From: Alphaproteobacteria bacterium
Lineage (GTDB): Bacteria > Pseudomonadota > Alphaproteobacteria > Thalassobaculales > Thalassobaculaceae
Direction: 5' to 3'
NCBI GenBank assembly: GCA_024742275.1
Contig: JANSYS010000002.1
Location: forward strand, 248,001-312,000
Length of the DNA stretch: 64,000 nt
Part shown: positions 56,328 through 64,000 of the stretch, one piece after another
Layout of the letters: every line of letters begins with the position of its first letter
How positions within the stretch are numbered: position 1 is the stretch's first letter
Made by a program: the position numbers and the translations under genes
The notes under the pieces: generated by a model
Told to the model about the DNA's origin: nothing
Databases searched by the model: none
The model's input: only the letters and a program-made list of their open reading frames with translations

Positions 56328-57125
56328 ATGAATCACGTTGGCGAAATGTCGGCGGTAATACTTTGCGGCGGGCTCGGGACTCGACTTCGTGAGGAAACCG
56401 AGTTCAAACCCAAGCCGATGGTCGACATCGGGGGTAAACCGATCCTCTGGCATATTATGAAGACGTACGCCGCATTTGGTGTTTCGAAATTCATACTATG
56501 TTTAGGGTATAGGGGTGAAGTGATACGCCAGTACTTTCGAAACTATGCGTTAGACCAGGGAAATATTAAGGTAAATCTTCGATCGAATACCGTAACGTTT
56601 CTTGATCGCGGTGATATCGAGGATTGGGAAGTGACGCTGGTAGATACCGGAGCGCTGACCATGACCGGGGGCCGGTTGCTTCAGGCGTCAAAATACATCG
56701 AGGGCGACAGTTTCTTTCTGACCTATGGGGATGGGGTCGCGGATATCGATATCAATGCTTTGTGGTCCTTCCACAAGTCGCACGGGATGGGCGCGACGGT
56801 TACTGGCGTGCACCCGTCATCAAGGTTCGGCGAGATCGACGAGAGCGGTGGCCGCGTCGTGGGATTTCGCGAGAAGCCGCAGACCGATGATGGTTGGATC
56901 AATGGCGGATTCTTCGTAATGGACAAAGCGGTGCTCAATGGATTCGAGTACCGTTCCGACAGCGTTCTTGAGAACGATATTCTACCTGTATTGGCGAAAC
57001 AGCATCGCCTCGGAATCTACAAGCATGGCGGTTTCTGGCAGTGCATGGACACATACCGAGAGATGCAACTGCTGAATGCAATGTGTGAAAATCAAACGCC
57101 GCCCTGGTTGGCCGTCGGTTCTTAA
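56328..57125 (+). CDS. rfbF: Glucose-1-phosphate cytidylyltransferase
   Basis: A 265-residue enzyme that makes CDP-glucose from CTP and glucose-1-phosphate, the first step to CDP-linked deoxysugars. The nucleotide loop is AVILCGGLGTRLREETEFKP and the next motif PMVDIGGKPILWHIMKTYAA. ILCLGYRGEVIRQYFRNYAL and FFLTYGDGVADIDINAL (with the metal Asp) are RfbF-specific, as is GGFWQCMDTYREMQLL. The start MNHVGEMSAVI is preceded by a weak ribosome box; a Met at codon 7 is an alternative. rfbG lies two genes downstream, which supports the pathway. Confidence 0.95.
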   Translation: MNHVGEMSAVILCGGLGTRLREETEFKPKPMVDIGGKPILWHIMKTYAAFGVSKFILCLGYRGEVIRQYFRNYALDQGNIKVNLRSNTVTFLDRGDIEDWEVTLVDTGALTMTGGRLLQASKYIEGDSFFLTYGDGVADIDINALWSFHKSHGMGATVTGVHPSSRFGEIDESGGRVVGFREKPQTDDGWINGGFFVMDKAVLNGFEYRSDSVLENDILPVLAKQHRLGIYKHGGFWQCMDTYREMQLLNAMCENQTPPWLAVGS

Positions 57126-57183
57126 GTGTCCAGCGACTATTTCTGAGCGGCTTTCGACGGAAACAAATCGTAAGGCACGAACA

Positions 57184-58056
57184 ATGAAGTTTAGTATCTC
57201 GTACTTTGGGCCAGAAAGGATTTTCAATCTACGTCGGGATTTTTTCCTGATGCTCAAATATGGTCTGGAATCTCTGAATCATGAAGTTTTTATTTCTGGG
57301 CCAAAAATTGAACCTGGAATGATCAACCTTTTGGTCGGCGCTTACTTTATGCCGACCGAGCATATGAAAAAAATATCCAGCAGTGGCATTCAGTATGCGG
57401 TCGTTAATACTGAGATCGTCAAGGACGGAATGCTGAACTTTCAGCCTCAGAAGACCGACTTGATCAATGGTTATCTACCCCTCATGCGCGGAGGTCGGTT
57501 CGTTTGGGATGTAGTTCCGCAGAATTTGGCGGAACTCAAAGATCAACACGGGATCGAGGCCGAGTTGATCCGCTGGGCCTATCACGAACGACTGGAGGAC
57601 ATAGAACACAAAGCGAATCCTGATTTGGACTACTACTTCTTCGGGTTCGTCACAGACCGGCGTAAGCGACTCTTGACCGAGTTGAATGATGCTGGCCTGA
57701 GAGGGGTTGCGGACCATTCCTGTCCGTATTTCCTACGGAATGATCGCATCGCGCGGGCGAAACTGCAGATCAATATCCGGCAGGATGCCAAGTATGTTCA
57801 TGTAAATGCCTTTCGGATCGGCTACCTGGCGAACAACAGGACGGCGATCTTGTCTGAAGAGGAAGATGATCCCACCAACTATCTGCAATACGCCGAGGTG
57901 GCGGATAAGCGGAATTTCGCCGAAGCGGCCGCGGAACTGGTGCGCGGCGACAAGTGGAAGCGGCTCCGCGAGGAGAGCTACGAACGCTATCGTCAGATTC
58001 TGTTCAAAGATGTACTAGAGCAGGTCCTCGATTCCAGCTTTGCCAAAGCGGTCTGA
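57184..58056 (+). CDS. Putative glycosyltransferase, CgeB-like
   Basis: A 290-residue protein. The N-half (FSISYFGPERIFNLRRDFFL, NHEVFISGPKIEPGMINLLV) and the second half (DLDYYFFGFVTDRRKRLLTE, ARAKLQINIRQDAKYVHVNA, FRIGYLANNRTAILSEEEDD) look like a GT-B fold, with an order resembling the Glyco_trans_1_2/CgeB group. The catalytic details are not clear, so the call is tentative. It lies between rfbF and rfbG, where a transferase for the CDP-sugar, or an unrelated glycan gene, could sit. The ATG at 57184 is chosen because it starts the recognisable fold; the longer open frame upstream overlaps rfbF. Confidence 0.6.
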   Translation: MKFSISYFGPERIFNLRRDFFLMLKYGLESLNHEVFISGPKIEPGMINLLVGAYFMPTEHMKKISSSGIQYAVVNTEIVKDGMLNFQPQKTDLINGYLPLMRGGRFVWDVVPQNLAELKDQHGIEAELIRWAYHERLEDIEHKANPDLDYYFFGFVTDRRKRLLTELNDAGLRGVADHSCPYFLRNDRIARAKLQINIRQDAKYVHVNAFRIGYLANNRTAILSEEEDDPTNYLQYAEVADKRNFAEAAAELVRGDKWKRLREESYERYRQILFKDVLEQVLDSSFAKAV

Positions 58057-58094
58057 TCCGGTCGTCGCGGCCAAGCGCCAAGCAGGGTGATCTC

Positions 58095-59156
58095 GTGACC
58101 GATCCGATTGAGTTTTGGCGGGGAAAGCGTGTTCTCGTTACCGGACACACCGGTTTCAAGGGAGCGTGGCTGACCCTGGTGCTGCGGTCGCTGCAGGCGC
58201 AAGCGGTGGGTGTTGCGTTGCCTCCTGAGCCGGGCGAAAGTCTGTTCGAGAGCGCGTCGATCTCAGATCTGTGCGAGTCCCATTTTCTAGATATCCGCGA
58301 CACCAAGGGTCTAGTAGCCGTCGCGCAGGCGGCCGATGTCGATATCGTCATCCACCTGGCCGCACGATCGTTGGTGTCGGAGGGCTACCGGGACCCGGTC
58401 GAGAGTTTCTCGACGAACGTCATTGGCACTGTCTCTGTGCTCGAGGCGGTCCGGTCGGTTCCCTCTATTCGCTCCGTGGTCGTAGCGACGACGGACAAGG
58501 TTTATCGCAACAACGAGTGGTCCTTTCCGTATCGAGAGACCGACCCACTGGGTGGCAAGGATCCCTACAGTGCCAGCAAAGCGGCGGCGGAATTGGCCAC
58601 GTACAGCTATGCCCAGTCGTTCCTGGCCGACAATGGCGTAGCGGTCTGCAGTGTGCGGGCCGGCAACGTCATCGGCGGCGGAGACTGGGCGGTCGATCGT
58701 CTGGTGCCGGATGCCGTCAGGGCCTGGGGCCGGGGCGAAGATCTCGTGATACGCAATCCAAAAGCGACGCGGCCCTGGCAGCATGTGCTCGAGCCTCTTG
58801 CCGGATACCTCACGGTGGCCCGTCGTGGGTATGAAGGCTCGCTCGAGGACTCCAGTCTGAATTTCGGACCCAACACCCATGAGGCCCTGCCGGTCGACGA
58901 GTTCCTTGACATCGCGCGGGGGGCCTTTCGAGCGTCGGCCGGTATCGTGGTTCAATCCCGGGACCATTGGCCGGAATCGAAGCGGCTGGCGTTGGACATC
59001 TCACGGGCGCGAGATGCGATCGGGTTCGAGCCCCGCTGGACCACGACCGATGCCATCACCCGGACGATGTCTTGGTACCGTCGTTTCTATGACGGCGAGC
59101 CGGCTGCGACGTTGTGTCGGGAGGACATCGAGGCGTATGGCGCCTGGGGGGTGTAG
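58095..59156 (+). CDS. rfbG: CDP-glucose 4,6-dehydratase
   Basis: A 353-residue NAD-dependent SDR that turns CDP-glucose into CDP-4-keto-6-deoxyglucose. The NAD loop is KRVLVTGHTGFKGAWLTLVL. The RfbG-specific signs are VVVATTDKVYRNNEWSFPYR (with Thr/Asp/Lys), the catalytic Tyr-x-x-x-Lys in DPYSASKAAAELAT, VRAGNVIGGGDWAVDRLVPD and RNPKATRPWQHVLEPLAGYL. A GTG at 58095 is the start, since the upstream open frame overlaps the preceding gene. Its stop overlaps the GTG of the next gene by 1 nt. Confidence 0.95.
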   Translation: MTDPIEFWRGKRVLVTGHTGFKGAWLTLVLRSLQAQAVGVALPPEPGESLFESASISDLCESHFLDIRDTKGLVAVAQAADVDIVIHLAARSLVSEGYRDPVESFSTNVIGTVSVLEAVRSVPSIRSVVVATTDKVYRNNEWSFPYRETDPLGGKDPYSASKAAAELATYSYAQSFLADNGVAVCSVRAGNVIGGGDWAVDRLVPDAVRAWGRGEDLVIRNPKATRPWQHVLEPLAGYLTVARRGYEGSLEDSSLNFGPNTHEALPVDEFLDIARGAFRASAGIVVQSRDHWPESKRLALDISRARDAIGFEPRWTTTDAITRTMSWYRRFYDGEPAATLCREDIEAYGAWGV

Positions 59157-59695
59157 TGTTGGAGCGCGTCAACGAACCGATGCTTTTGGCGGGGCCGATG
59201 CATCGAGACAATCGCGGTTATTTCCGACGTCTGTACGGGATTGATTTCCCCGATGCTTACTTCGATGGCGGACCCAAGCAGGTAAACCTGTCTCACAATG
59301 CTCTGAAGGGTACTCTTCGCGGCATGCATTTCCAGCAACCGCCGGAAATGGAGACCAAGATCGTGACGTGCATCAGCGGGCGGATCTTCGACGTACTGGT
59401 CGACATTCGCGAGGAGTCAGCGACCTACCTGCGATGGTCGGCGTTTGAGCTGGACGAGGCATCTGGCAAGTCCCTGGTGGTTCCGCAAGGGTTTGCCCAC
59501 GGGTTCCAGACGCTAACAGACGATGTGAAGATCGTGTACTTCCATGACCATGCTTATGTCGGCGAGTTGGCTGGTCGCCTCAATCCGCTCGACCCTGCCC
59601 TGGCGATTGACTGGCCTTTGGAGATCTCGGAGATCTCCGAAGCCGACGCCCGGGCGCCCATGCTCGCCGTAGATACCGGGAAGGATCTTCCATGA
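59156..59695 (+). CDS. dTDP-4-dehydrorhamnose 3,5-epimerase-like cupin enzyme
   Basis: A 179-residue RmlC-family cupin. The motif DNRGYFRRLYGIDFPD is followed by QVNLSHNALKGTLRGMHFQQ, whose His is the base of RmlC, then IVTCISGRIFDVLVDIREES and VPQGFAHGFQTLTDDVKIVY. It should epimerise the CDP-4-keto-6-deoxyhexose at C3 and/or C5. GTG start at 59156 overlaps the rfbG stop (TAGTG). Because the nucleotide is CDP here, not dTDP, the enzyme may belong to a pathway for a branched or unusual deoxysugar. Confidence 0.9.
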   Translation: MLERVNEPMLLAGPMHRDNRGYFRRLYGIDFPDAYFDGGPKQVNLSHNALKGTLRGMHFQQPPEMETKIVTCISGRIFDVLVDIREESATYLRWSAFELDEASGKSLVVPQGFAHGFQTLTDDVKIVYFHDHAYVGELAGRLNPLDPALAIDWPLEISEISEADARAPMLAVDTGKDLP

Positions 59696-60912
59696 ACTGT
59701 CGCGGTTGTGGCGCAAAGTTGTGCCATCAATTCGTAGACCTGGGGTCGGCCCCGCCGTCCAACGCATATCTGACAGGTAGCGATCTGGTCCGGCCGGAAG
59801 AGTACTACCCTTTGCGGGTTCTGGTTTGCGAGTCCTGCTGGCTCTGCCAGACGGAGGACTTCGTGGCCAGCGAGCGCATGTTCGACGAGAACTATGCCTA
59901 CTTCAGCTCGTTCTCGACGATGTGGCTCGACCACGCCAAGCGCTACGCAGCGGCCATGACGGAACGGTTCGCTTTGAGCGCAGGGTCCCACGTGCTCGAA
60001 GTCGCGGCCAATGACGGCTACCTGCTGCAGTATTTCAAAGAGCTGGGGATACCATGCCTCGGGATCGAGCCGACCCGCAGCACGGCGGAGGCGGCCCGGG
60101 AAAAGGGCATCGAGATCATCGAGGAGTTCTTCGGTGAGGCCTTCGCGCAGGGTCTCAGGGAACGAGGGATCGCTTCCGATCTTATCGCGGCGAACAATGT
60201 GCTGGCGCATGTCCCCGACATAAACGATTTCGTCTCGGGCTTCAGGGTGATGCTGAAGCCACGGGGAGTCGTAACCTGCGAGTTCCCGCACTTGCTGAAT
60301 CTGATCGCGTATCGACAGTTCGATACGATCTATCACGAGCACTTCAGCTATCTCAGCCTCCTTGCGGCAAGCGAGATATTCCGGCGCAACGGCCTGGACG
60401 TATTTGACGTCGAGGAGTTGCCCACACATGGCGGGAGCCTTCGCCTGTTCGCCGGATTGTCGGGCGCGCACGATGTTTCCGATCGGGTCGGCGCTTTGCT
60501 GGCGCGCGAGCACGCTGCGGGATTGGGTGGGCTGGGCGCCTACGGTGACTTCCAGGACCAGGTAAACAAGATCAAAGACGACTTTGTTGCCTTTCTCATC
60601 GACCAGAAACGCCAGGGGCGCCGAGTTGTCGGCTACGGCGCCGCGGCCAAGGCAAACACGCTGATGAACTATTCAGGCATCCGCCCCGATCTGGTCGAGT
60701 ATGTGGTTGACCGGAACCCGGCGAAGATCGGGAAGTTTCTTCCGGGCAGCAGGATCCCAATCGTTGCCGAAGACCGGCTGTCCAAGGACAAGCCCGACAT
60801 CGTCGTGATCTTCCCATGGAATTTGACGGAGGAGGTCGTCGGGCAGCTCCAGTATATCAGGGACTGGTCGGCTCGTTTCTGCGTTGCTATCCCGGAGCTC
60901 AAGGTCTTTTAG
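59692..60912 (+). CDS. NDP-ketosugar C-methyltransferase
   Basis: A 406-residue SAM-dependent C-methyltransferase with the three-domain plan of TylC3-type enzymes. The zinc site is CRGCGAKLCHQFVDL and CESCWLCQ. The SAM loop is VLEVAANDGYLLQYF, then GIEPTRSTAEAAREKG. The catalytic region contains NNVLAHVPDINDF and EFPHLLNLIAYRQFDTIYHE, including the YHEH-type motif (YHEHFSYLSL). The C-terminal domain carries VVGYGAAAKANTLMNYSGI. It would add a methyl group to C3 of the 4-keto sugar. ATGA overlap with the epimerase gene. Confidence 0.92.
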   Translation: MNCRGCGAKLCHQFVDLGSAPPSNAYLTGSDLVRPEEYYPLRVLVCESCWLCQTEDFVASERMFDENYAYFSSFSTMWLDHAKRYAAAMTERFALSAGSHVLEVAANDGYLLQYFKELGIPCLGIEPTRSTAEAAREKGIEIIEEFFGEAFAQGLRERGIASDLIAANNVLAHVPDINDFVSGFRVMLKPRGVVTCEFPHLLNLIAYRQFDTIYHEHFSYLSLLAASEIFRRNGLDVFDVEELPTHGGSLRLFAGLSGAHDVSDRVGALLAREHAAGLGGLGAYGDFQDQVNKIKDDFVAFLIDQKRQGRRVVGYGAAAKANTLMNYSGIRPDLVEYVVDRNPAKIGKFLPGSRIPIVAEDRLSKDKPDIVVIFPWNLTEEVVGQLQYIRDWSARFCVAIPELKVF

Positions 60913-60967
60913 CAACAGCTTCGGCGCCCGTTTTCGGGGCGGTGCAGCGAACCCTAGGAGGGGTGGC

Positions 60968-61807
60968 GTGTTCGAAAGGCCGATTGTGGTAACCGGGGCC
61001 ACGGGTTTCGTCGGGGTGAGCCTGGTGGCCGAACTCGTGAAGAGAGAAGCCGCTGTGACCGTCGTGACGCGGGATCCGGCGCGACTCGATACGATGCCCT
61101 GGAAAGCCGATGTGTCCGTCTGGGTTGGCGATCTGTTCGCCGAAGCGGGAGGGCTGCCCGATGTCGCAGGGGCGGAGGTCGTCCATCTGGTTTGGGACGA
61201 TCTCACAGATTTCCGCTCGCCTCTGCATGTCGAGCGGCACTTTCAGTCCAACTTCATGCTGCTCAATCGCTTGCTCGATGCGGGCGCCGCGGCCCTGACG
61301 GCTGCCGGCACGTGTCAGGAATACGGACTGCAGGAAGGTCGACTCTTTGCAGATGGGCTGACCGACCCGCGAACACCGTACGCAATCGGGAAGGATATGC
61401 TGCGGCGCTCAGCCGCACTTGCCTGCGAGAACCGAGGAATTCCGTTTCGCTGGTTTCGGTTCTTCTATATCTATGGCCGCCGTCAGAAGCCGAATTCGCT
61501 ATATCCATTGCTGATTTCCGCGCTGGAACGCGGCGATGTCGAGTTTCCCATGAGCGAGGGACGGCAACTGCGAGACTTTATCAGCATTGAAGATGCCGCG
61601 CGGCAGTGTTGCGACATCATCGGAAACGGTGCGACGGGCTGTTTCAACATCAGTAGCGGACGCCCACAGAGCGTTCGGGAGTTTGTGGCAGAGATCTGTC
61701 AGCGCGAGGGTAAATCAATTCGGCCGAAATACGGCGTCTACGGGATGCCCGACTACGAGCCCTTCGCGTTTTGGGGTCAACCTTGGGAGACTGATCAGAA
61801 TGGATGA
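60968..61807 (+). CDS. NAD-dependent sugar epimerase/reductase
   Basis: A 279-residue extended SDR. The NAD loop is IVVTGATGFVGVSLVAEL near residue 5. DRPIR-type active site signs: AAGTCQEYGLQEGRLFADGL, then TPYAIGKDMLRRSAALAC (Tyr-x-x-x-Lys). The phrase FNISSGRPQSVREFVAEICQ is common in such enzymes. Likely 4-keto reduction of the methylated CDP-sugar. A very good ribosome site (AGGAGG) precedes the GTG at 60968. It overlaps the next gene by 8 nt. Confidence 0.88.
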   Translation: MFERPIVVTGATGFVGVSLVAELVKREAAVTVVTRDPARLDTMPWKADVSVWVGDLFAEAGGLPDVAGAEVVHLVWDDLTDFRSPLHVERHFQSNFMLLNRLLDAGAAALTAAGTCQEYGLQEGRLFADGLTDPRTPYAIGKDMLRRSAALACENRGIPFRWFRFFYIYGRRQKPNSLYPLLISALERGDVEFPMSEGRQLRDFISIEDAARQCCDIIGNGATGCFNISSGRPQSVREFVAEICQREGKSIRPKYGVYGMPDYEPFAFWGQPWETDQNG

Positions 61808-62585
61808 CCACGCCGAGTTCCTGCGAGAGCGGCAGACGAACAGTGCAGCGATGGCCAAGGATGGAAAGGTCGCCGAGCTGACTCGCGATTGGATTCACGC
61901 GACGGCCGAGCACAAGTACAGTTACAATTTCGACTGGTGCGGCCTGCCGATCATTCAGTATCCCCAGGATATGGTCGCCATGCAGGAGATCATTTGGGAC
62001 GTTAAACCGCAGGTGATCGTTGAGACCGGCATCGCGCGTGGCGGCTCGCTGGTCTTCTACTCGAGCTTGTTGGGGATGCTCGAGGATGCGGGGCTCGCGA
62101 CCGACACGCGGGTGGTTGGGGTCGACATTGACATCCGACCACACAACCGGACCCGCATTGAATCGCATCCGCTCGCCAAGAGGATCGAACTTCTGCAGGG
62201 CGGCAGCGTGGATGATTCGACCGTGGCCGCCGTCTGGGATCTTATCGGGGACCGCTCTCCCGCCCTGGTTTGTCTCGATAGCAACCACACGCATGATCAC
62301 GTTCTGGCGGAGCTTGAGCGCTACGCTCCGATGGTCGACGTCGGAAGCTATCTTGTCGTATTCGACACGGTCATCGAGTTCATGCCGGAGGACGCCTATC
62401 CAAACCGCCCCTGGGGCGTAGGAGACAATGCATACACAGCGGTGCAAGCGTTCCTGCAGGCGGTGGGTGAGGGCAAAATCACCGACCGTCAGGGCCGAGA
62501 GATGGCCTTTGAGACCAATTTCGATATCGACAATCGGTTGCTGATATCGGTGGCGCCCTCGGGCTACCTGAAGCGGGTTGCGTAG
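61800..62585 (+). CDS. CmcI/rhamnosyl O-methyltransferase-like protein
   Basis: A 261-residue SAM-dependent enzyme of the family annotated as cephalosporin hydroxylase, which includes sugar O-methyltransferases. The SAM part is VIVETGIARGGSLVFYSSL, then VVGVDIDIRPHNRTRIESHP and a metal-binding region ALVCLDSNHTHDHVLAELER. LVVFDTVIEFMPEDAYPNRP and FLQAVGEGKITDRQG finish the fold. It probably O-methylates a sugar of the glycan. The ATG at 61800 overlaps the end of the previous gene by 8 nt; the longer open frame is opposite to its reading and ignored. Confidence 0.85.
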   Translation: MDDHAEFLRERQTNSAAMAKDGKVAELTRDWIHATAEHKYSYNFDWCGLPIIQYPQDMVAMQEIIWDVKPQVIVETGIARGGSLVFYSSLLGMLEDAGLATDTRVVGVDIDIRPHNRTRIESHPLAKRIELLQGGSVDDSTVAAVWDLIGDRSPALVCLDSNHTHDHVLAELERYAPMVDVGSYLVVFDTVIEFMPEDAYPNRPWGVGDNAYTAVQAFLQAVGEGKITDRQGREMAFETNFDIDNRLLISVAPSGYLKRVA

Positions 62586-62596
62586 GGAGGGAACGA

Positions 62597-62830
62597 ATGT
62601 GCGTCGCCAGCGCCGCCCCTTGCCTTGGCGCCCTGAGCGAGCGTCCATCGCTGGAAAACCGTGCTCGACGGCGGGTAGGCGAAAATGCTAATCCTACGCT
62701 CATATATGTTGATAATTCGGGCCGCTGGATATCTCGCTCTTCGATAGCTGCGGACGCGGCATCGTACTCGGCGCTACCACAGGCCACGATGGGTGTGACC
62801 ACCCCGATTGCCCAAGACTGGAAAGCTTGA
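62597..62830 (+). CDS. Small hypothetical protein before the ABC exporter gene
   Basis: 77 residues, beginning MCVASAAPCLGALSERPSLE and ending AQDWKA. No family recognised. Support comes from a good ribosome site (GGAGGGAACGA before the ATG at 62597) and from the 2-nt gap to the exporter gene, which suggests translational coupling. It has two cysteines near the N-terminus but no clear lipobox. It could also be a non-functional open frame in a leader, so the call is uncertain. Confidence 0.4.
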   Translation: MCVASAAPCLGALSERPSLENRARRRVGENANPTLIYVDNSGRWISRSSIAADAASYSALPQATMGVTTPIAQDWKA

Positions 62831-62832
62831 GG

Positions 62833-64000
62833 ATGCACCCAAAGATTCGGTCGATTTTCCTTCAGACGCTCTTTCCAGTGGGATTGTTCAGCTTCTTTAC
62901 GAACCTGCTGATCCTGGTTCTGCCGATTTACATGCTGCAGATATTTGATCGCGTTCTCAGCACCAGAAGCACGTCCACGCTTATCACCGTTACGGTGATC
63001 GCCTTGGTCCTCGTCGCAATTAACGCCGCTCTCGAATTTGCCCGAGACCGTTTCCTGATGGCAACGGGCCAGCATGCAGACCGGGTGTTGGCATCGGAAC
63101 TGTTCGACGGAGTGGCGGAGGATTTCCGGCGCAAACGTGATCCCAACTCCGTGCAGGCGTTCACCGACCTGGACATGATCCGACAGTTCCTGGGGGGGCG
63201 TGTCGTTCCGTCGATGTTCGACGCCCCGTGGTCGTTCCTGTTCTTGGCGGTGTTGTTTCTGATAGACGAGCGGCTCGGGTTTTTGGCCCTGGGCGTTATC
63301 CTGCTGATGTTCGCGGTCGGCATATATTCCGAGGTTGTCACGAAGAGCCCGACCATCAACGAGAATAAGGAGCTCAAGAAAGCTCGGATCCTGATGGAGC
63401 GGAGTGTTCGCAACTTCGACGCCTTGGTGTCGATGGGAATCGTGAACAACCTGAAGAGCCGTTGGATGGAGCGTCATCATGAGGCTCTGCACGTCGGCGA
63501 GGAGAAGAATGACGCGAACTCGCGTATTCAGGCCGTCACCCATTTCATCCGGTATGTCGGTCAAATTCTGATCCTGGGGATTGCCGGGTATCTGGCAATC
63601 ACCGACCAGATCAGCCCTGGTATGTTGGTCGCGGCAAACATTCTCTTCATTCGGACCATCGGACCGTTTGAAGGGATTATATCTCTCTGGTCGATGGTGG
63701 TGACTTTCCGCGAGGCCCTCTACCGGGTGAACAAGATGGTGCTCGATGCGGACACTACGGCCCTGTCCGATTTCCCGGCGCCCCTCGGCCGCATTGACCT
63801 AGAGAATGTGTCCGTGGTGCCGCCGGAATCAAAAACGCCGACCGTTGCCAATGTAACGTTGTCTATAAACCCAGGAGAGATTGTCGGTATTCACGGTCCG
63901 AGCGGAGCAGGAAAGTCATCACTTGCTAAGGTGATCGTTGGCGCGTGGCCGCCTTTCAGGGGCACGGTCCGCTATGACGGCTTCGATATTACCACCTGGC
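62833..64000 (+). CDS. Type I secretion ABC transporter (PrtD/RsaD type), cut by window edge
   Basis: The first 389 residues of an exporter that combines a membrane domain and an ATPase. It starts HPKIRSIFLQTLFPVGLFSF, then the first helices (FFTNLLILVLPIYMLQIFDR) and the motif VLSTRSTSTLITVTV, which is typical of the PrtD family. The membrane domain runs to about 300; the ATPase begins at about 317 (IDLENVSVVPPESKTPTV) and its Walker A is IHGPSGAGKSSLAKVIVGAW. It lacks the C39 peptidase domain of bacteriocin exporters. The likely substrate is the RTX protein at 48845. The rest, and presumably the membrane fusion partner, lie beyond the right edge. Confidence 0.93.
   Translation, partial: MHPKIRSIFLQTLFPVGLFSFFTNLLILVLPIYMLQIFDRVLSTRSTSTLITVTVIALVLVAINAALEFARDRFLMATGQHADRVLASELFDGVAEDFRRKRDPNSVQAFTDLDMIRQFLGGRVVPSMFDAPWSFLFLAVLFLIDERLGFLALGVILLMFAVGIYSEVVTKSPTINENKELKKARILMERSVRNFDALVSMGIVNNLKSRWMERHHEALHVGEEKNDANSRIQAVTHFIRYVGQILILGIAGYLAITDQISPGMLVAANILFIRTIGPFEGIISLWSMVVTFREALYRVNKMVLDADTTALSDFPAPLGRIDLENVSVVPPESKTPTVANVTLSINPGEIVGIHGPSGAGKSSLAKVIVGAWPPFRGTVRYDGFDITTW

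Overview
The window is GC-rich DNA from an alphaproteobacterium, most likely a member of the Rhodospirillales or a neighbouring marine order. This placement is inferred from gene content and order, not from a marker phylogeny. The supporting signs are the bamD-recN-ligA run, the lptC-lptA-lptB-rpoN-hpf-ptsN run, a DUF1150 gene next to a small heat shock gene, a DUF1127 protein, an NDUFA9-like dehydrogenase, and generally dense, often overlapping genes.

Layout. Positions 1-34100 are mostly housekeeping and central metabolism: NAD synthetase (cut by the left edge), a CLC channel, a UvrD/PcrA helicase, PrmA, LigA, RecN, BamD, a FemAB-like acyltransferase, RidA, two PLP aminotransferases flanking a pentapeptide-repeat protein, an MFS exporter, a flavin monooxygenase, a two-subunit CoA transferase, a tRNA-Leu(CAG) with a clear promoter, an RNase D-like exonuclease, the LPS-export genes with sigma-54 and the nitrogen-PTS genes, a small heat shock protein and a secreted trypsin-like protease.

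From 34300 to the right edge the window is a cell-surface glycan and S-layer-like island. On the minus strand (40748 down to 35290) lies a tightly coupled operon: an NAD-dependent epimerase, an atypical DAHP/KDO8P-synthase-family enzyme, a shikimate-dehydrogenase-like enzyme, a stand-alone SAF-domain protein, a GT2 glycosyltransferase and two cytidylyltransferase-like proteins. Five of its six junctions are 4-nt start/stop overlaps. I infer that it makes and CMP-activates an unusual ulosonic acid, and I regard it as the best candidate here for an undescribed system. Divergent from it, plus-strand genes encode a zinc-finger methyltransferase, an FkbM methyltransferase, an unclassified protein, a GT4 glycosyltransferase and a Gfo/Idh oxidoreductase. 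These meet a convergent UDP-galactopyranose mutase gene.

Next comes a 725-residue RTX protein built of alternating 18-residue calcium-binding units. It has a long leader carrying a tandem 27-nt repeat and a strong terminator. It is followed by two AT-richer TPR-glycosyltransferase fusion genes around an orphan gene, then by a CDP-sugar pathway (rfbF, rfbG, a cupin epimerase, a C-methyltransferase, a reductase and a CmcI-like methyltransferase). The window ends inside a PrtD/RsaD-type ABC exporter gene. Together this resembles the Caulobacter rsaA arrangement: an RTX surface protein, its type I exporter, and polysaccharide genes that may build its anchor or its glycan.
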